64,000 nt of DNA. Origin: Thermoplasmata archaeon. GTDB lineage: Archaea; Thermoplasmatota; Thermoplasmata; Lutacidiplasmatales; UBA184. A program made the position numbers and the translations under genes. Shown in pieces: positions 51,613 through 60,304 of the stretch; the first letter of the stretch is position 1, and each line of letters opens with the position of its first letter. The stretch is from the NCBI GenBank assembly GCA_027306505.1, contig DAHUZP010000057.1:1-64000 (forward strand), read 5' to 3'. The notes beneath the pieces are model-generated. The model saw only the letters and a program-made list of their open reading frames with translations. It ran no database searches and had not been told where the DNA came from.

Positions 51613-52424
51613 CCCCTCGGAGCCCTACATCAACCGCCGCGTGGAAGGGCCCATCGGGGACGACCCCCTTCCACGGGCCGGTGCTGCCCTGGTTGATGGA
51701 GCGCGTCCGCGAGGGCCCTGTCCACTTCACGCTCATCGACCCCGACAAGACCCCCGGCGATCAGGCCGGGCAGGCCGCGCGCCAGGCGGCGTCGCTCGGG
51801 ACGGACGTGATCCTGCTCGGAGGGTCGACCGGGATCACCTCCGAGCGGATGGGGGAGGCCGCCCGCGCCGTCCACGCGTCCACCTCCCTCCCGGTGGTGA
51901 TCTTCCCGCAGGGGCCGGACTCGTTGACGAAGGACGCGGACGCGCTCCTCTTCATGAGCCTCCTCAACTCGCGCGACCTCCGCATGGTGGTGCGGGCCCA
52001 GGCCGCGACCTCGCTCAAGGTCCGGGCGCTGGGGCTGGAACCGGTGCCGATGGGCTACCTGGTCGTCGCCCCCGGGATGAAGGTCGGCGAGGTGGGCAGC
52101 GCGGACTGTCTTTCGCGCGAGGACCCCCAAGGGGCCGCCGCGTGGGCGCTCGCCGCGGAGTACCTGGGCATGAAGCTCGTCTACCTCGAGGCCGGTTCCG
52201 GGGCCCCCGAACCGGTCCCTGCGGCCCTCGTTCGCGCCGTCCGAGGGGTGCTCTCCGTCCCGCTCATCGTGGGCGGAGGGATCCGGAACGCGGAGCATGC
52301 CCGCGCGCTCCTCGAAGCCGGCGCGCAGGTGCTGGTGACCGGGACGATCCTGGAAGAGGGGGGAGAGGGCGCGCTCGGCGCCATCCTCCGAGAGGTGAAG
52401 CGCGCCCGTGGGCGTGCCTCCTGA
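51609..52424 (+). CDS. Geranylgeranylglyceryl phosphate synthase
   Basis: This TIM-barrel enzyme joins glycerol-1-phosphate to geranylgeranyl diphosphate, the first committed archaeal lipid step. In the 271-residue protein the phosphate and substrate motifs are HFTLIDPDKTPGDQAG, DVILLGGSTGITSERM, LPVVIFPQGPDSLTKDADA, KLVYLEAGSGAPEPV, PLIVGGGIRNAEHA and VLVTGTILEEG. ATG 51609 overlaps the UbiA stop. About 18 extra residues precede the barrel. Confidence 0.95.
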   Translation: MTPRSPTSTAAWKGPSGTTPFHGPVLPWLMERVREGPVHFTLIDPDKTPGDQAGQAARQAASLGTDVILLGGSTGITSERMGEAARAVHASTSLPVVIFPQGPDSLTKDADALLFMSLLNSRDLRMVVRAQAATSLKVRALGLEPVPMGYLVVAPGMKVGEVGSADCLSREDPQGAAAWALAAEYLGMKLVYLEAGSGAPEPVPAALVRAVRGVLSVPLIVGGGIRNAEHARALLEAGAQVLVTGTILEEGGEGALGAILREVKRARGRAS

Positions 52425-54327
52425 GCGACCGGGGCCCGCGGAGCCGCCTCCTCGGGCCGGGGCCTCACATGCCGAGGGCTCGGTCTACCGTCCCCACGAA
52501 CGAACGAGTCGTCTGCGGTTCGCGACCCCTCCGGCGTGGGTGTCGGTGCTCGGGATCCTAGGGGGCTCGGCCGTGGTCGCCCTCCTCGCCTTCGGGGTCC
52601 CCCCCAAGGCTCCGCTGCTTCCCGGACTTCCCGCGGGGGGCCTTGGCACCTTCCTCTCGGCCTGGTCCTTCCTGTTGGTCCCGGTCCTCGTAGGGAGCCT
52701 CGCGACCACCCCGCTCGCCCGGGCCTTCGGAGGCAAGCTGCGCCCCCGTCGCTCGCTGCTCCTCGGGGTCTTCGGTCTCCTCCTCGTGGGAGGCATCCTC
52801 CTCTGGTGGCGGCTGCTCTCCGTCTTCTTGGGACCCTTCCCCGTCGAGGGCCCTCTGCTCCTCGGCTTCGGCCTCATGCTCTGGATCCGGCAGCTCACGC
52901 TGGTCGGGGTCTCCCATCGCGTCCATGTCCGCTCCCTTCCGGCGGCGATGGTCCTGCCTCTTCTGGGATATCTCTGGGCCTGGGCCTTCCTCGCCACCTC
53001 CCCCCTCCCGGTCGCCGTGGCCGAAGGTGTCGCGTTCTTCCTCCTCTCCTTTGGTGGCGCGGCCGCGCTGGTGAGCGCGACGGACCGGCCGATGCTCCGG
53101 GAGTTTGGCAAGGGCGGCACCTCGCTCCTTCGGCCCCTCATGGAGCACATGAGCGACCGGGACCCCGGGGCCTCCGCCCAGATGGAGGACTTCTTCGACG
53201 GGGTCTCCACCCGGGGGGACCTCGACCTGGGTATCCTCGCCTTCCGGCGAGGGGAGCGGACCGAGCTCGCCTGGGTCACCCCGTCGGTCCATCCCGGGCC
53301 CTTCGCGGAGCTGGGATCGAGCGACCTCCCCGCGAAGATCGCGAAGGCGCTGCGCGGCCCGGAGGTGGCGGGGGTGCTGGTCACCCACGCTCCATCGACC
53401 CACGCCCAGGACATCCCGACGCGAGCGGAGCTCGACAAGGTGATCGCGCAGCTCCGGGAGCTCCTGCGCTCGGCCGAGGGGCCAGCGGACGGCGCTCCCG
53501 GCTCCCTCCTCTGCTCTCCCCTGGTCTCCCCCCACCCGGGTTCGTTCGCCCGGGCGCAGGTCCTCGGTGACAGCGTCCTGCTCCTCCTGACCCAAGCCCC
53601 GGGCCCCACCGACGACATCGACTACGCCCTCGCGGAGATGATCCGGGACGAAGCGCGACGGCTGGGCTTCCGGCACGCCTTCGTCGTCGACGCTCACAAC
53701 TCCTTCGTGGAGAACCGCGGGGACATACCGTTCGGTTCTCCGGAGGGCTTCCGCCTGGTCCAGGAGGCGAAGGAGGCGATGCTCGCGGCCCGGTCGAAGG
53801 CGCGGCCGTCGACGCTGCGGCTGGGGTTCGCCCAGCGGCGAGGGTTCACCCCCTCCGACCACGGCATGGGCGGCGAGGGGCTGAGCGTGGTCCTTCTAGA
53901 GTGCGCCGGGGCCCGCACCGCCTACGCGCTCTTCGACGCGAACAACCTTCAGGAGGGCCTAAGGGACCCGCTCGTGAAGGTGCTCGAGCGCACGGTCCAT
54001 GGGTCGGGGGAGGTGATGACCACCGACAACCACGTGGTCCACGAGGTGCAGGGCGGGACGAACCCCCTGGGGCTCCGCCGCTCGCTCCCGGACCTCTCCT
54101 CCGATCTGGAAGCGGTCGCCCGGGAGGCCCTCGCGTCGCTCGCCCCGGTGGAGCTCCGCACCGCGGAGTCGAAGATCACCGGCGTACGGGTGCTTGGCCC
54201 AGGGGTCACGACCCGCCTCATGACCGCCCTAGCGGACTCCTTCGCGATCTTCTGGCTCTTCTTCCTCTCCTCCCTCACGCTCGCCGCGCTCGCCGGAGCG
54301 CTCATCTTGGCCCTGCTACACGGCTGA
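52408..54327 (+). CDS. DUF2070-family archaeal membrane protein
   Basis: The 639-residue protein has about six to seven helices in its first third (SVLGILGGSAVVALLAFGV, FLSAWSFLLVPVLVGSLA, LLLGVFGLLLVGGILLWW and others), then a large soluble domain with WVTPSVHPGPFAELGSSDLP, LVTHAPSTHAQDIPT, FVVDAHNSF and TTDNHVVHEVQGG; the His/Asp-rich motifs look like a metal site. A C-terminal hairpin (SFAIFWLFFLSSLTLAALAGALILALL) ends it. This is the DUF2070 layout, archaea-specific and uncharacterised. GTG 52408 overlaps GGGP synthase by 17 bases, so it is in the lipid operon and may act in lipid or envelope biology. Confidence 0.88.
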   Translation: MGVPPERPGPAEPPPRAGASHAEGSVYRPHERTSRLRFATPPAWVSVLGILGGSAVVALLAFGVPPKAPLLPGLPAGGLGTFLSAWSFLLVPVLVGSLATTPLARAFGGKLRPRRSLLLGVFGLLLVGGILLWWRLLSVFLGPFPVEGPLLLGFGLMLWIRQLTLVGVSHRVHVRSLPAAMVLPLLGYLWAWAFLATSPLPVAVAEGVAFFLLSFGGAAALVSATDRPMLREFGKGGTSLLRPLMEHMSDRDPGASAQMEDFFDGVSTRGDLDLGILAFRRGERTELAWVTPSVHPGPFAELGSSDLPAKIAKALRGPEVAGVLVTHAPSTHAQDIPTRAELDKVIAQLRELLRSAEGPADGAPGSLLCSPLVSPHPGSFARAQVLGDSVLLLLTQAPGPTDDIDYALAEMIRDEARRLGFRHAFVVDAHNSFVENRGDIPFGSPEGFRLVQEAKEAMLAARSKARPSTLRLGFAQRRGFTPSDHGMGGEGLSVVLLECAGARTAYALFDANNLQEGLRDPLVKVLERTVHGSGEVMTTDNHVVHEVQGGTNPLGLRRSLPDLSSDLEAVAREALASLAPVELRTAESKITGVRVLGPGVTTRLMTALADSFAIFWLFFLSSLTLAALAGALILALLHG

Positions 54328-54428
54328 GGGGGGGGGTCGCGCGGGGCCGACCGGAAGAGTCCCCGGCGCTCCACCTTCTCCTTTAGTACGGGGGTTCTCT
54401 CGCTACTACCTCGAGAGCTCGGAGCGGG

Positions 54429-55373
54429 ATGCCTCTCTTCAAGACCCCGGACGACCTCCTGCAGGAGGGCAACGACCGGCTGCTTCGTGGCGACTTCCCC
54501 GGCGCTCAGCGCTCCTTCCAGTCCGCCTCCGACGGGTTCTCGAAGAAGGGGATAGGCCCCGGGGCCCAGTATGCGCGGGCGCTCAGCGTCGTCATGGGCC
54601 TCTCCTCCCCGAACCCCTCCGCCGGGGACTACCAGGCGGTGGTGGAGGCCCTGCTCCCTCTGGGGGAGCTCCCCATCAAGCTCGGACCACGCACCATCGC
54701 CGCCTCCCAGCTCCGGCACGAGGCGGACCTCCTGCGGGAGGAGCGCTCGATCCTCGCGTCCGCTCCCTCGACCCCCGAAGCGCACCAGGCGGCCGGCGCT
54801 CGTCTCCAGGCCCTTTCGGTGGCTTACCGTCAGATGGGCAACCAGGTGCTCCACCTCCCCGAACTTTTCCAGCGCGGGACGGTCGCCGCCTCCTCCAAGG
54901 CCCCGGCGCTGGCCGCGCTCGCCGAGGAGGAGCTGGGGGAAGCGAGCGTCGTCCAGGACCCCAAGCGCGCGGCCGAGCACAACCAGAACGCGAGGAACTG
55001 GTGGCTCCAGGTGGGGGAGGCTGCCCGGGCCCAGGCCGCGACCGAGCGCGTGCAGCGCTACGGGCGGGCGGTGAAGTGCTGGTTCTGCGGGAGGGAGGTC
55101 GCGGGCGAGGGGATCAACTTCCGCCAGCTTCCGAGCGATGTGACGGGGTTCCCAGCGTCGCAGGAGGCCGGGGCCCTCGCGGAGTGCGACCCCCAGGGAG
55201 GCGTCGTGTACGCCTGTCGTCCTTGCGGCTCCGCGGTGGAGCGCCTGGCCGACGAGAAGGCGCAGCTTCGGGCGAAGGAGATCGAGCTACGGGTCAACAA
55301 GATGCTCGAGTCGATGCGCTCGAAGGCGGGACCCATGGGTCAGCAGTGGATCCCTTCGACGCTGCCTCCTTGA
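54429..55373 (+). CDS. Hypothetical protein with TPR-like helices and a zinc ribbon, 314 aa
   Basis: The first half is helical with TPR-like pairs (PDDLLQEGNDRLLRGDFPGAQ, QYARALSVVMGLS, DYQAVVEALLPLGELP). The second half has VKCWFCGREVAGEGINF and, 45 residues later, VYACRPCGSAVERLADEKA, making one four-cysteine zinc site, then a helical end. No family recognised. It is 95 bp from the next zinc-ribbon gene on the same strand, and the two share themes (helical bundle plus CxxC), so they may act together. Confidence 0.7.
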   Translation: MPLFKTPDDLLQEGNDRLLRGDFPGAQRSFQSASDGFSKKGIGPGAQYARALSVVMGLSSPNPSAGDYQAVVEALLPLGELPIKLGPRTIAASQLRHEADLLREERSILASAPSTPEAHQAAGARLQALSVAYRQMGNQVLHLPELFQRGTVAASSKAPALAALAEEELGEASVVQDPKRAAEHNQNARNWWLQVGEAARAQAATERVQRYGRAVKCWFCGREVAGEGINFRQLPSDVTGFPASQEAGALAECDPQGGVVYACRPCGSAVERLADEKAQLRAKEIELRVNKMLESMRSKAGPMGQQWIPSTLPP

Positions 55374-55467
55374 GGTGCAGGCGTTGGGGGGGGAGCCCGA
55401 GGGCCGTCATGACCACGCTTCGTGAGGACCGTCATGGAGGGCGGGGCGCGCCCGGGCCCCGAGGTCG

Positions 55468-57051
55468 ATGATGCAGGCGGGCGACCTGGTCGGGGCGAAA
55501 GCGCTGCGCTGCGCCTCCTGCGGCGCGCCGCTCAAAGACCCCACGGGGGACCTGGTCACCTGCGAGCACTGCGGCACGGTCTCCAAGGTGGTCGACGCCC
55601 GGGCGTTCCTCGACCAGATCATGCTCCAGGTGAACGCCTTCGTGCGGCAGTCGCTGCCCATCGGGCTCGACAGCACGGCCACCGCGACCATCGACCCGGT
55701 CGCGCGGCACAATCTGTGGACCACGAGCATCGGGCCCCGGCTCTCCACGGAGTACGGGGAGTACCGCTTCCGCACCTACAACCTGCTCTCCCATCCGCTC
55801 GCGACGCTGCCTTTTACGCTCGCTTCCGACGTACCGGAAGGGGGGGACCCCAAGCAGGCTTTCCTCTTCCAGGAGAAGGTCCGGTCCGTCGCCTCCCTCG
55901 CGGTGGACGAGGCGAGCAGGAACACCGTTGCCGAGACGACGGGGCTGGCCGTCGCCTATGCCTACGCGCTCAACAACGCGGCGCTGCTGCGCGGGAACCG
56001 GCCGGAGCGCTACCACCTCATGGCGAAGAACTTCGCCGATGCAGCGGTCGCGATGCACGGAATCCCGCGCTTCGCGGGGCTCGAAGCGCGCTTCCAGGGG
56101 CTCTCGAAGCTCTCCGAGGGTCTGGACCTCCTCACCCAGGCCAAGGTGTCGGACGCGAGAGGCGCCCTGATGGACGCGCTGCCCTCGCTCTCGCGGGCCC
56201 AGCAGGTGATGAACTCCGACTTCGACCTTGCGGTCATGCTCCAGGCGGTGAACGAGGAGCTCTCCCTCGCCCGGGCGGCGAGCCACCTCAACGAGGCGAT
56301 CTCTCTCGACCCCGCGGGGGTCTCCGCAGCTTCGCTGCTCTCCTTCCAGGCCTACCTGGGACTGCTCGCCCAGCACCGCCATGTGGGGGAGGGCCTCTGG
56401 CAGCGGACGTTCCGGTCGACGGACCGCGAGGCGCGGCTCCTGCAGCTCGCGCTGGAAGCACGGAGGGCCCAGGCGAACGCGGGGGCGGTCAAGGTCGCGC
56501 CGCTCCCTGGGTCGGTCGCCTTCCCGTTCTGGGTGGTGGAGGCCCCCTACTCCTTCCAGACCGGGGCCGCGTGGCGGAAGCACGCGGTGGAGGTCGCCGA
56601 GGCGGTGCTCGTCGCGAGCAGCTTCCCGCTCGAGCCCTCGGCCATGAGCGGCGCGGACCCCTCCACGGTCGTGACCGATGTCTTCTCCGCCCGGGAGCGT
56701 GCAGGCCTCCTTCAACGGGTGGGCGGGAAGGAGACGACCATCAGCGCCGGCGGGCCCGTCCGTGGACTGCTGCAGGGCTGTGCTCCGCGATCGCTCTACG
56801 GGCTACGGATCGTGCCCCCGCTCTCCACGAGCGACGACGCGCTGGTCCTCGCCCAGGCCTACATCGACGCTTCCCGGCGGAAGGACCCGTCGCTCGACAA
56901 ACAGCTCAAGCTCTCCTCCCCCCGGGTGGTGGACCTGGTCTACCTTCCTCTCGCTCCGGTCCCACCGGGGGGCCCGCTCGTGCCCGCCCTGGGGGCGCTC
57001 TCTCCGAGGTCTGTCGGGGACCCGAACCACTTCCCCCACTTCTTCCTCTGA
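55468..57051 (+). CDS. Hypothetical protein with N-terminal zinc ribbon and helical body, 527 aa
   Basis: Residues about 14-37 form a zinc ribbon (LRCASCGAPLKDPTG, VTCEHCGTVSKVVD). The rest is a long soluble region: AFLDQIMLQVNAFVRQSLPIG, RLSTEYGEYRFRTYNLLSHP, helical repeats around 190-300 (LSKLSEGLDLLTQAKVSDARG, FDLAVMLQAVNEELSL), and a mixed region with AFPFWVVEAPYSFQTGAAWRKH. There is no enzyme motif I can name. A second start one codon later is possible. It follows the other zinc-ribbon gene. Confidence 0.72.
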   Translation: MMQAGDLVGAKALRCASCGAPLKDPTGDLVTCEHCGTVSKVVDARAFLDQIMLQVNAFVRQSLPIGLDSTATATIDPVARHNLWTTSIGPRLSTEYGEYRFRTYNLLSHPLATLPFTLASDVPEGGDPKQAFLFQEKVRSVASLAVDEASRNTVAETTGLAVAYAYALNNAALLRGNRPERYHLMAKNFADAAVAMHGIPRFAGLEARFQGLSKLSEGLDLLTQAKVSDARGALMDALPSLSRAQQVMNSDFDLAVMLQAVNEELSLARAASHLNEAISLDPAGVSAASLLSFQAYLGLLAQHRHVGEGLWQRTFRSTDREARLLQLALEARRAQANAGAVKVAPLPGSVAFPFWVVEAPYSFQTGAAWRKHAVEVAEAVLVASSFPLEPSAMSGADPSTVVTDVFSARERAGLLQRVGGKETTISAGGPVRGLLQGCAPRSLYGLRIVPPLSTSDDALVLAQAYIDASRRKDPSLDKQLKLSSPRVVDLVYLPLAPVPPGGPLVPALGALSPRSVGDPNHFPHFFL

Positions 57052-57126
57052 GGCGGGAGCCCGCGCGGGGGCCCCAGCGAAGATTCAAGTCGCCTCTGCG
57101 GTGGGTAGAAGGGTCCAGGGAAGATC

Positions 57127-58830
57127 ATGGGCGCGGGAACGGAGAAGAAGGAAGGGAGCATGACGAGCTCGTCCCGGCCCCCTCGAGAGGTGCTGGAGCA
57201 GATGGGCGGGGAGCCGGCCTTCGAGCTGCTCCGGCGCCTCGTCGCGCTGGACACGACGAACCTGGAGGACCCCGCGCACCATCGGGAGGAGAAACGGCAC
57301 TACGTCGAAGCTGCCCGCTTCTTGGCCGAGCGGACCCGGGCGATCGGGCTCGAGACCCGGATCTGGGACGCCCGCGAGGAGCTTCCCGAAGGGAAGAGGC
57401 ACTTCTCCGCGCCGCGGCCGAGCGTCATCGCGGACCTCGATAGCGGGGCGTCCAGCACCGTGCTGCTCTTGGCCCACTATGACGTGGTGCCGGTCCCTGA
57501 GGAGCAGCTCTCCCGTTGGCAGAGCCCTCCGCACGAGCTCACCTTCCGTCCCTCCTCCGGACGGCTCTTCGGGCGCGGGTCGAACGACGACCTCGGCAGC
57601 GGGGTCGTCGGCTCGCTCATGGCGCTCGAGCGCCTCGCCAAGAAGAAGGACCTCGCCTGCAATGTGCGGTTGCTGCTCTGCCCCGACGAGGAGACCGGGG
57701 GAGCGGGCGGGATCGAGGCGATCGCGGAGCATGACCATGCGCTCCCCGAGAAGAGCCCGGACCGGGTCCTGCGCGGTGACCTCGCGCTCATCCCGGACGG
57801 AGCGCCCTACGTCGCGGCCGGGTGCAGCGGGGTCGCTTTCATCGACTTCAACGTGGAAGGGACGGCGCCGCTGAGGGACCACCTCGCCTTGGGCGAGGGC
57901 GTGCTCGCCTTCGACGCGACCGCGCGCACCTGGGTCTCCCGCCTGCCCTCCCCGGACCATCCGGACCACGGCGCCCCCGATCCCCACATCACCGGGCGGG
58001 CGACGCTCACCAAGCTCGACCTGGAGGCGGAGTCGGGGGGCGGCAGCGGGGAGTCCCGCTCCCTACCGCGGCTCGTGCGGGCGCACGCGGAGAGCGACGC
58101 CGCGAACCAGATCGCGGAGTCGGTGACGCTCACGTTCCAGGGACCTGCCTCCGGCCTGGACGCCCTCTTCGCCTTCTTCGAGCAGCACGTCATCGAGCCC
58201 TACCGGCTCGTGCAGAGCAAGGGGGATGCTCCCCGAGCCTCGCTCAAGGGGAGCGCTCCCACCCGGGCGACGATCGGCCTCGTGGGCCGCGCAGGCCACG
58301 CGGGCTATCCCCACAAGGCTTCGAACCCGGTCCCGGTCGTGGTCGCGCTGCTCCGGGCCTCCGCCCAGGAGCGCGTGCTCGACGCGGAGGCGACCTGCCG
58401 GGGCGGCTACACTCTCGACCTGCGCTCACCGCCGGAGATGCCGGGGGACGACGTCCTTGCCCTCTTCGACAACCGCTTCCGCCTCCTGCGGACCGAGCTC
58501 CCCTCCGCGAGCTACCAGGCCCCCAACGCGCGGCGGCGCTCGGGGTACGCGCTCGACCCTTCGCATCCGGCGGTCCTTGCGGTCCGCAAGGCCTTCGAAC
58601 AGGTGGCCGGTGGTGCGGTCGGGGTGTACGGGGAGTACGGGGGGACCGACGCGAGCGCGCTGAGGGAGCTCACCACCCCCGGGGGCCGTCCTCTCCCGGC
58701 GATCGTGATCGGTTCCATGGACCGAGAGGCCCGGATCCACGACGCGGAGGAGAGCGCGGACCCCAAGCTCTTGGGCCAGGTCCAGGACGTGCTGACCCGC
58801 TGCATCGAAGCGTGGCGTGCACCCGAGTGA
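57127..58830 (+). CDS. M20-family metallopeptidase (RocB-like)
   Basis: The ~567-residue protein has M20 metal motifs in order: TVLLLAHYDVVPVP (His ligand and Asp), GRGSNDDLGSGVVGSLMALE (bridging Asp), LLLCPDEETGGAGGIEA (catalytic Glu and ligand), DGAPYVAAGCSGVA, and a late His in ARIHDAEESA. Length of about 540-570 and the enlarged middle domain match the RocB-like branch and not short carboxypeptidases. It probably cleaves dipeptides or acyl-amino acids in the cytoplasm. ATG 57160 (MTSSSRPP) is an equally good start. Confidence 0.88.
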   Translation: MGAGTEKKEGSMTSSSRPPREVLEQMGGEPAFELLRRLVALDTTNLEDPAHHREEKRHYVEAARFLAERTRAIGLETRIWDAREELPEGKRHFSAPRPSVIADLDSGASSTVLLLAHYDVVPVPEEQLSRWQSPPHELTFRPSSGRLFGRGSNDDLGSGVVGSLMALERLAKKKDLACNVRLLLCPDEETGGAGGIEAIAEHDHALPEKSPDRVLRGDLALIPDGAPYVAAGCSGVAFIDFNVEGTAPLRDHLALGEGVLAFDATARTWVSRLPSPDHPDHGAPDPHITGRATLTKLDLEAESGGGSGESRSLPRLVRAHAESDAANQIAESVTLTFQGPASGLDALFAFFEQHVIEPYRLVQSKGDAPRASLKGSAPTRATIGLVGRAGHAGYPHKASNPVPVVVALLRASAQERVLDAEATCRGGYTLDLRSPPEMPGDDVLALFDNRFRLLRTELPSASYQAPNARRRSGYALDPSHPAVLAVRKAFEQVAGGAVGVYGEYGGTDASALRELTTPGGRPLPAIVIGSMDREARIHDAEESADPKLLGQVQDVLTRCIEAWRAPE

Positions 58831-58890
58831 GACGCCCCACCGTGCTTCGGGGACGAGGAGCCCCGAGGGCCCTTCAGGGCAGAAGAGGCC

Positions 58891-59085
58891 CTACCCCTTG
58901 ACCGGGGACGTGCAGCACTTGCACTGGTCCTTCATGCAGTCGCCCCGCCAGGAGTGGGTGCACTCCTTGCAGGCGCAGTAGGAGACGTAGGTGGACTTCG
59001 CCGCCACGTGCTGGACCTTGTACATGACCTTGAGCATCGAGTAGTACTGCACGTCGCGGAAGTTGTCGGGTCCTTCGCCGGGCAT
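58891..59085 (-). CDS. Small cysteine-rich protein, 64 aa
   Basis: The product MPGEGPDNFRDVQYYS leads into a helix (MLKVMYKVQHVAAKS) and a Cys-dense end, YCACKECTHSW, then GDCMKDQCKCCTSPVKG: eight cysteines in 28 residues. This fits a metal-cluster or double zinc-knuckle domain; there is no signal peptide, so disulfides are less likely. No family recognised. It stands alone between the M20 gene (convergent) and a membrane-protein gene. Confidence 0.65.
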   Translation of the reverse strand: MPGEGPDNFRDVQYYSMLKVMYKVQHVAAKSTYVSYCACKECTHSWRGDCMKDQCKCCTSPVKG

Positions 59086-59186
59086 GGGATGCGCGCTCGA
59101 GGACCCCCCACCCTTTTGTCGGTTTCGCCACCCGGAGGGGGCGTGGGAGGCGGTGCGACGCCCTCCCCAGGAGGCGGAGCCCCTCC

Positions 59187-59678
59187 TCAGGGCCGGGGCA
59201 AGACCTTCCCGATGGTCGGAGCGCGGGCAGGGCGCGCCGGGGAGGGTGGGGGTGGTACCTCCCCGGGCGCGGTCTCCCGCTCGAACTCGCGGTCCTCCCA
59301 CATGTCGTAGGCGATGGCCGTCGCGGCGGACTGGGTGATCATCGCCATCGCGACGACGAAGTGGAGGAAGGTCAGCAGGCCCAAGATGGTGGTCCCGGCG
59401 AAGAGCGCCCAGGTCTCGCCCACGTGGAGGTAGAGCAGGACGCCGAGCGCCGCGATCACGAGCGAGAGCTGGAAGGTGGACCTCGAGATGCGCTTGACGC
59501 GACCGGGGACGCGCGTGTCACGCAGGCGCTCAGCGTTGAGGTAGGTGACCGCGACGATCGCGACGCCCAGCACGATGTGGAGGTAGACCGGGACCTCCCC
59601 GCCGATGGGGGTCAGGCTGAGCCAGATCGCGAGGAAGAGGAGCCAGATCGTCCCGTAGAGGGCGCCCCAGAGCTTCAT
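59187..59678 (-). CDS. Four-helix integral membrane protein, 163 aa
   Basis: Helices are near residues 3-22 (LWGALYGTIWLLFLAIWLSL), 30-47 (PVYLHIVLGVAIVAVTYL), 70-88 (FQLSLVIAALGVLLYLHVG) and 90-112 (TWALFAGTTILGLLTFLHFVVA), with two His residues in membrane (YLHI, FLHF) that could ligate heme, as in small b-type cytochromes; that is only a guess. The tail is Pro-rich. ATG 59676-59678 gives the best start. It is 28 bp from the RDD gene on the same strand. Confidence 0.72.
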   Translation of the reverse strand: MKLWGALYGTIWLLFLAIWLSLTPIGGEVPVYLHIVLGVAIVAVTYLNAERLRDTRVPGRVKRISRSTFQLSLVIAALGVLLYLHVGETWALFAGTTILGLLTFLHFVVAMAMITQSAATAIAYDMWEDREFERETAPGEVPPPPSPARPARAPTIGKVLPRP

Positions 59679-59706
59679 CCGACCCGACCCGGCTCCCGCG
59701 AGGCGC

Positions 59707-60231
59707 TCAGAGCTTGACCACGATCGTCTCGGCGACGAGGTCGCCCAGGCGCTGCTTGCGGTCCGTCGCAAGCGCGATCACGAACCCCACGAAGTAGAAC
59801 GTCGGCATCCAGTCGATGATCCGCAGGAGCGTCCGGACGAAGGCCCGCCCGATCTCCGGAGGCCGGCCGGTGCGGACGTCGACCACTTGGAGCGACATCA
59901 CGCGCTTCCCCAGCGTCTGGCCCGAGGTCCCTTCGAAGTAGGTGAAATAGAGGACCCAGAGGACGACCATGACCAGGAACAGGGGGCCGAAGAGGGCGGC
60001 CATCCACCAACCTGGCGCCGTCCACTGGAGGGAGGCCGAGTAGGCGATGAGGCCGAAGGGGACGAGCAGGAGGAAGCTCAGGACGCCCAGCAGGACGAGG
60101 TCGAGCAAGGCCGCGAGGAAGCGGTCGAAGAGGCCCGCGAGGCGAGGGCCGTACGCGTAGGAGATCGGCCTCCCAGGGCCGACCGGGTAGGCGGGGGCGC
60201 CGAGGTAGGAGGTCGGGGCAGGCGCGCTCAT
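59707..60231 (-). CDS. RDD-family membrane protein
   Basis: The 174-residue protein has the RDD signature: AGLFDRFLAALLDLVLLGVL with the Arg-Asp pair in the first helix, a middle helix (FLVMVVLWVLYFTYF), EGTSGQTLGKRVMSLQVVD and a last helix ending QRLGDLVAETIVV. RDD proteins are small membrane proteins, some implicated in ion transport. A Tyr/Pro-rich N-terminal 25 residues precede. Probably co-transcribed with the four-helix protein downstream. Confidence 0.88.
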   Translation of the reverse strand: MSAPAPTSYLGAPAYPVGPGRPISYAYGPRLAGLFDRFLAALLDLVLLGVLSFLLLVPFGLIAYSASLQWTAPGWWMAALFGPLFLVMVVLWVLYFTYFEGTSGQTLGKRVMSLQVVDVRTGRPPEIGRAFVRTLLRIIDWMPTFYFVGFVIALATDRKQRLGDLVAETIVVKL

Positions 60232-60304
60232 GGCGTGAAAGGGGGGAGGGGCCGCGAAGAACCGTCCGTGGAGGGGAGTTCACCCCCGTGGGCCTGCGGC
60301 GGGC

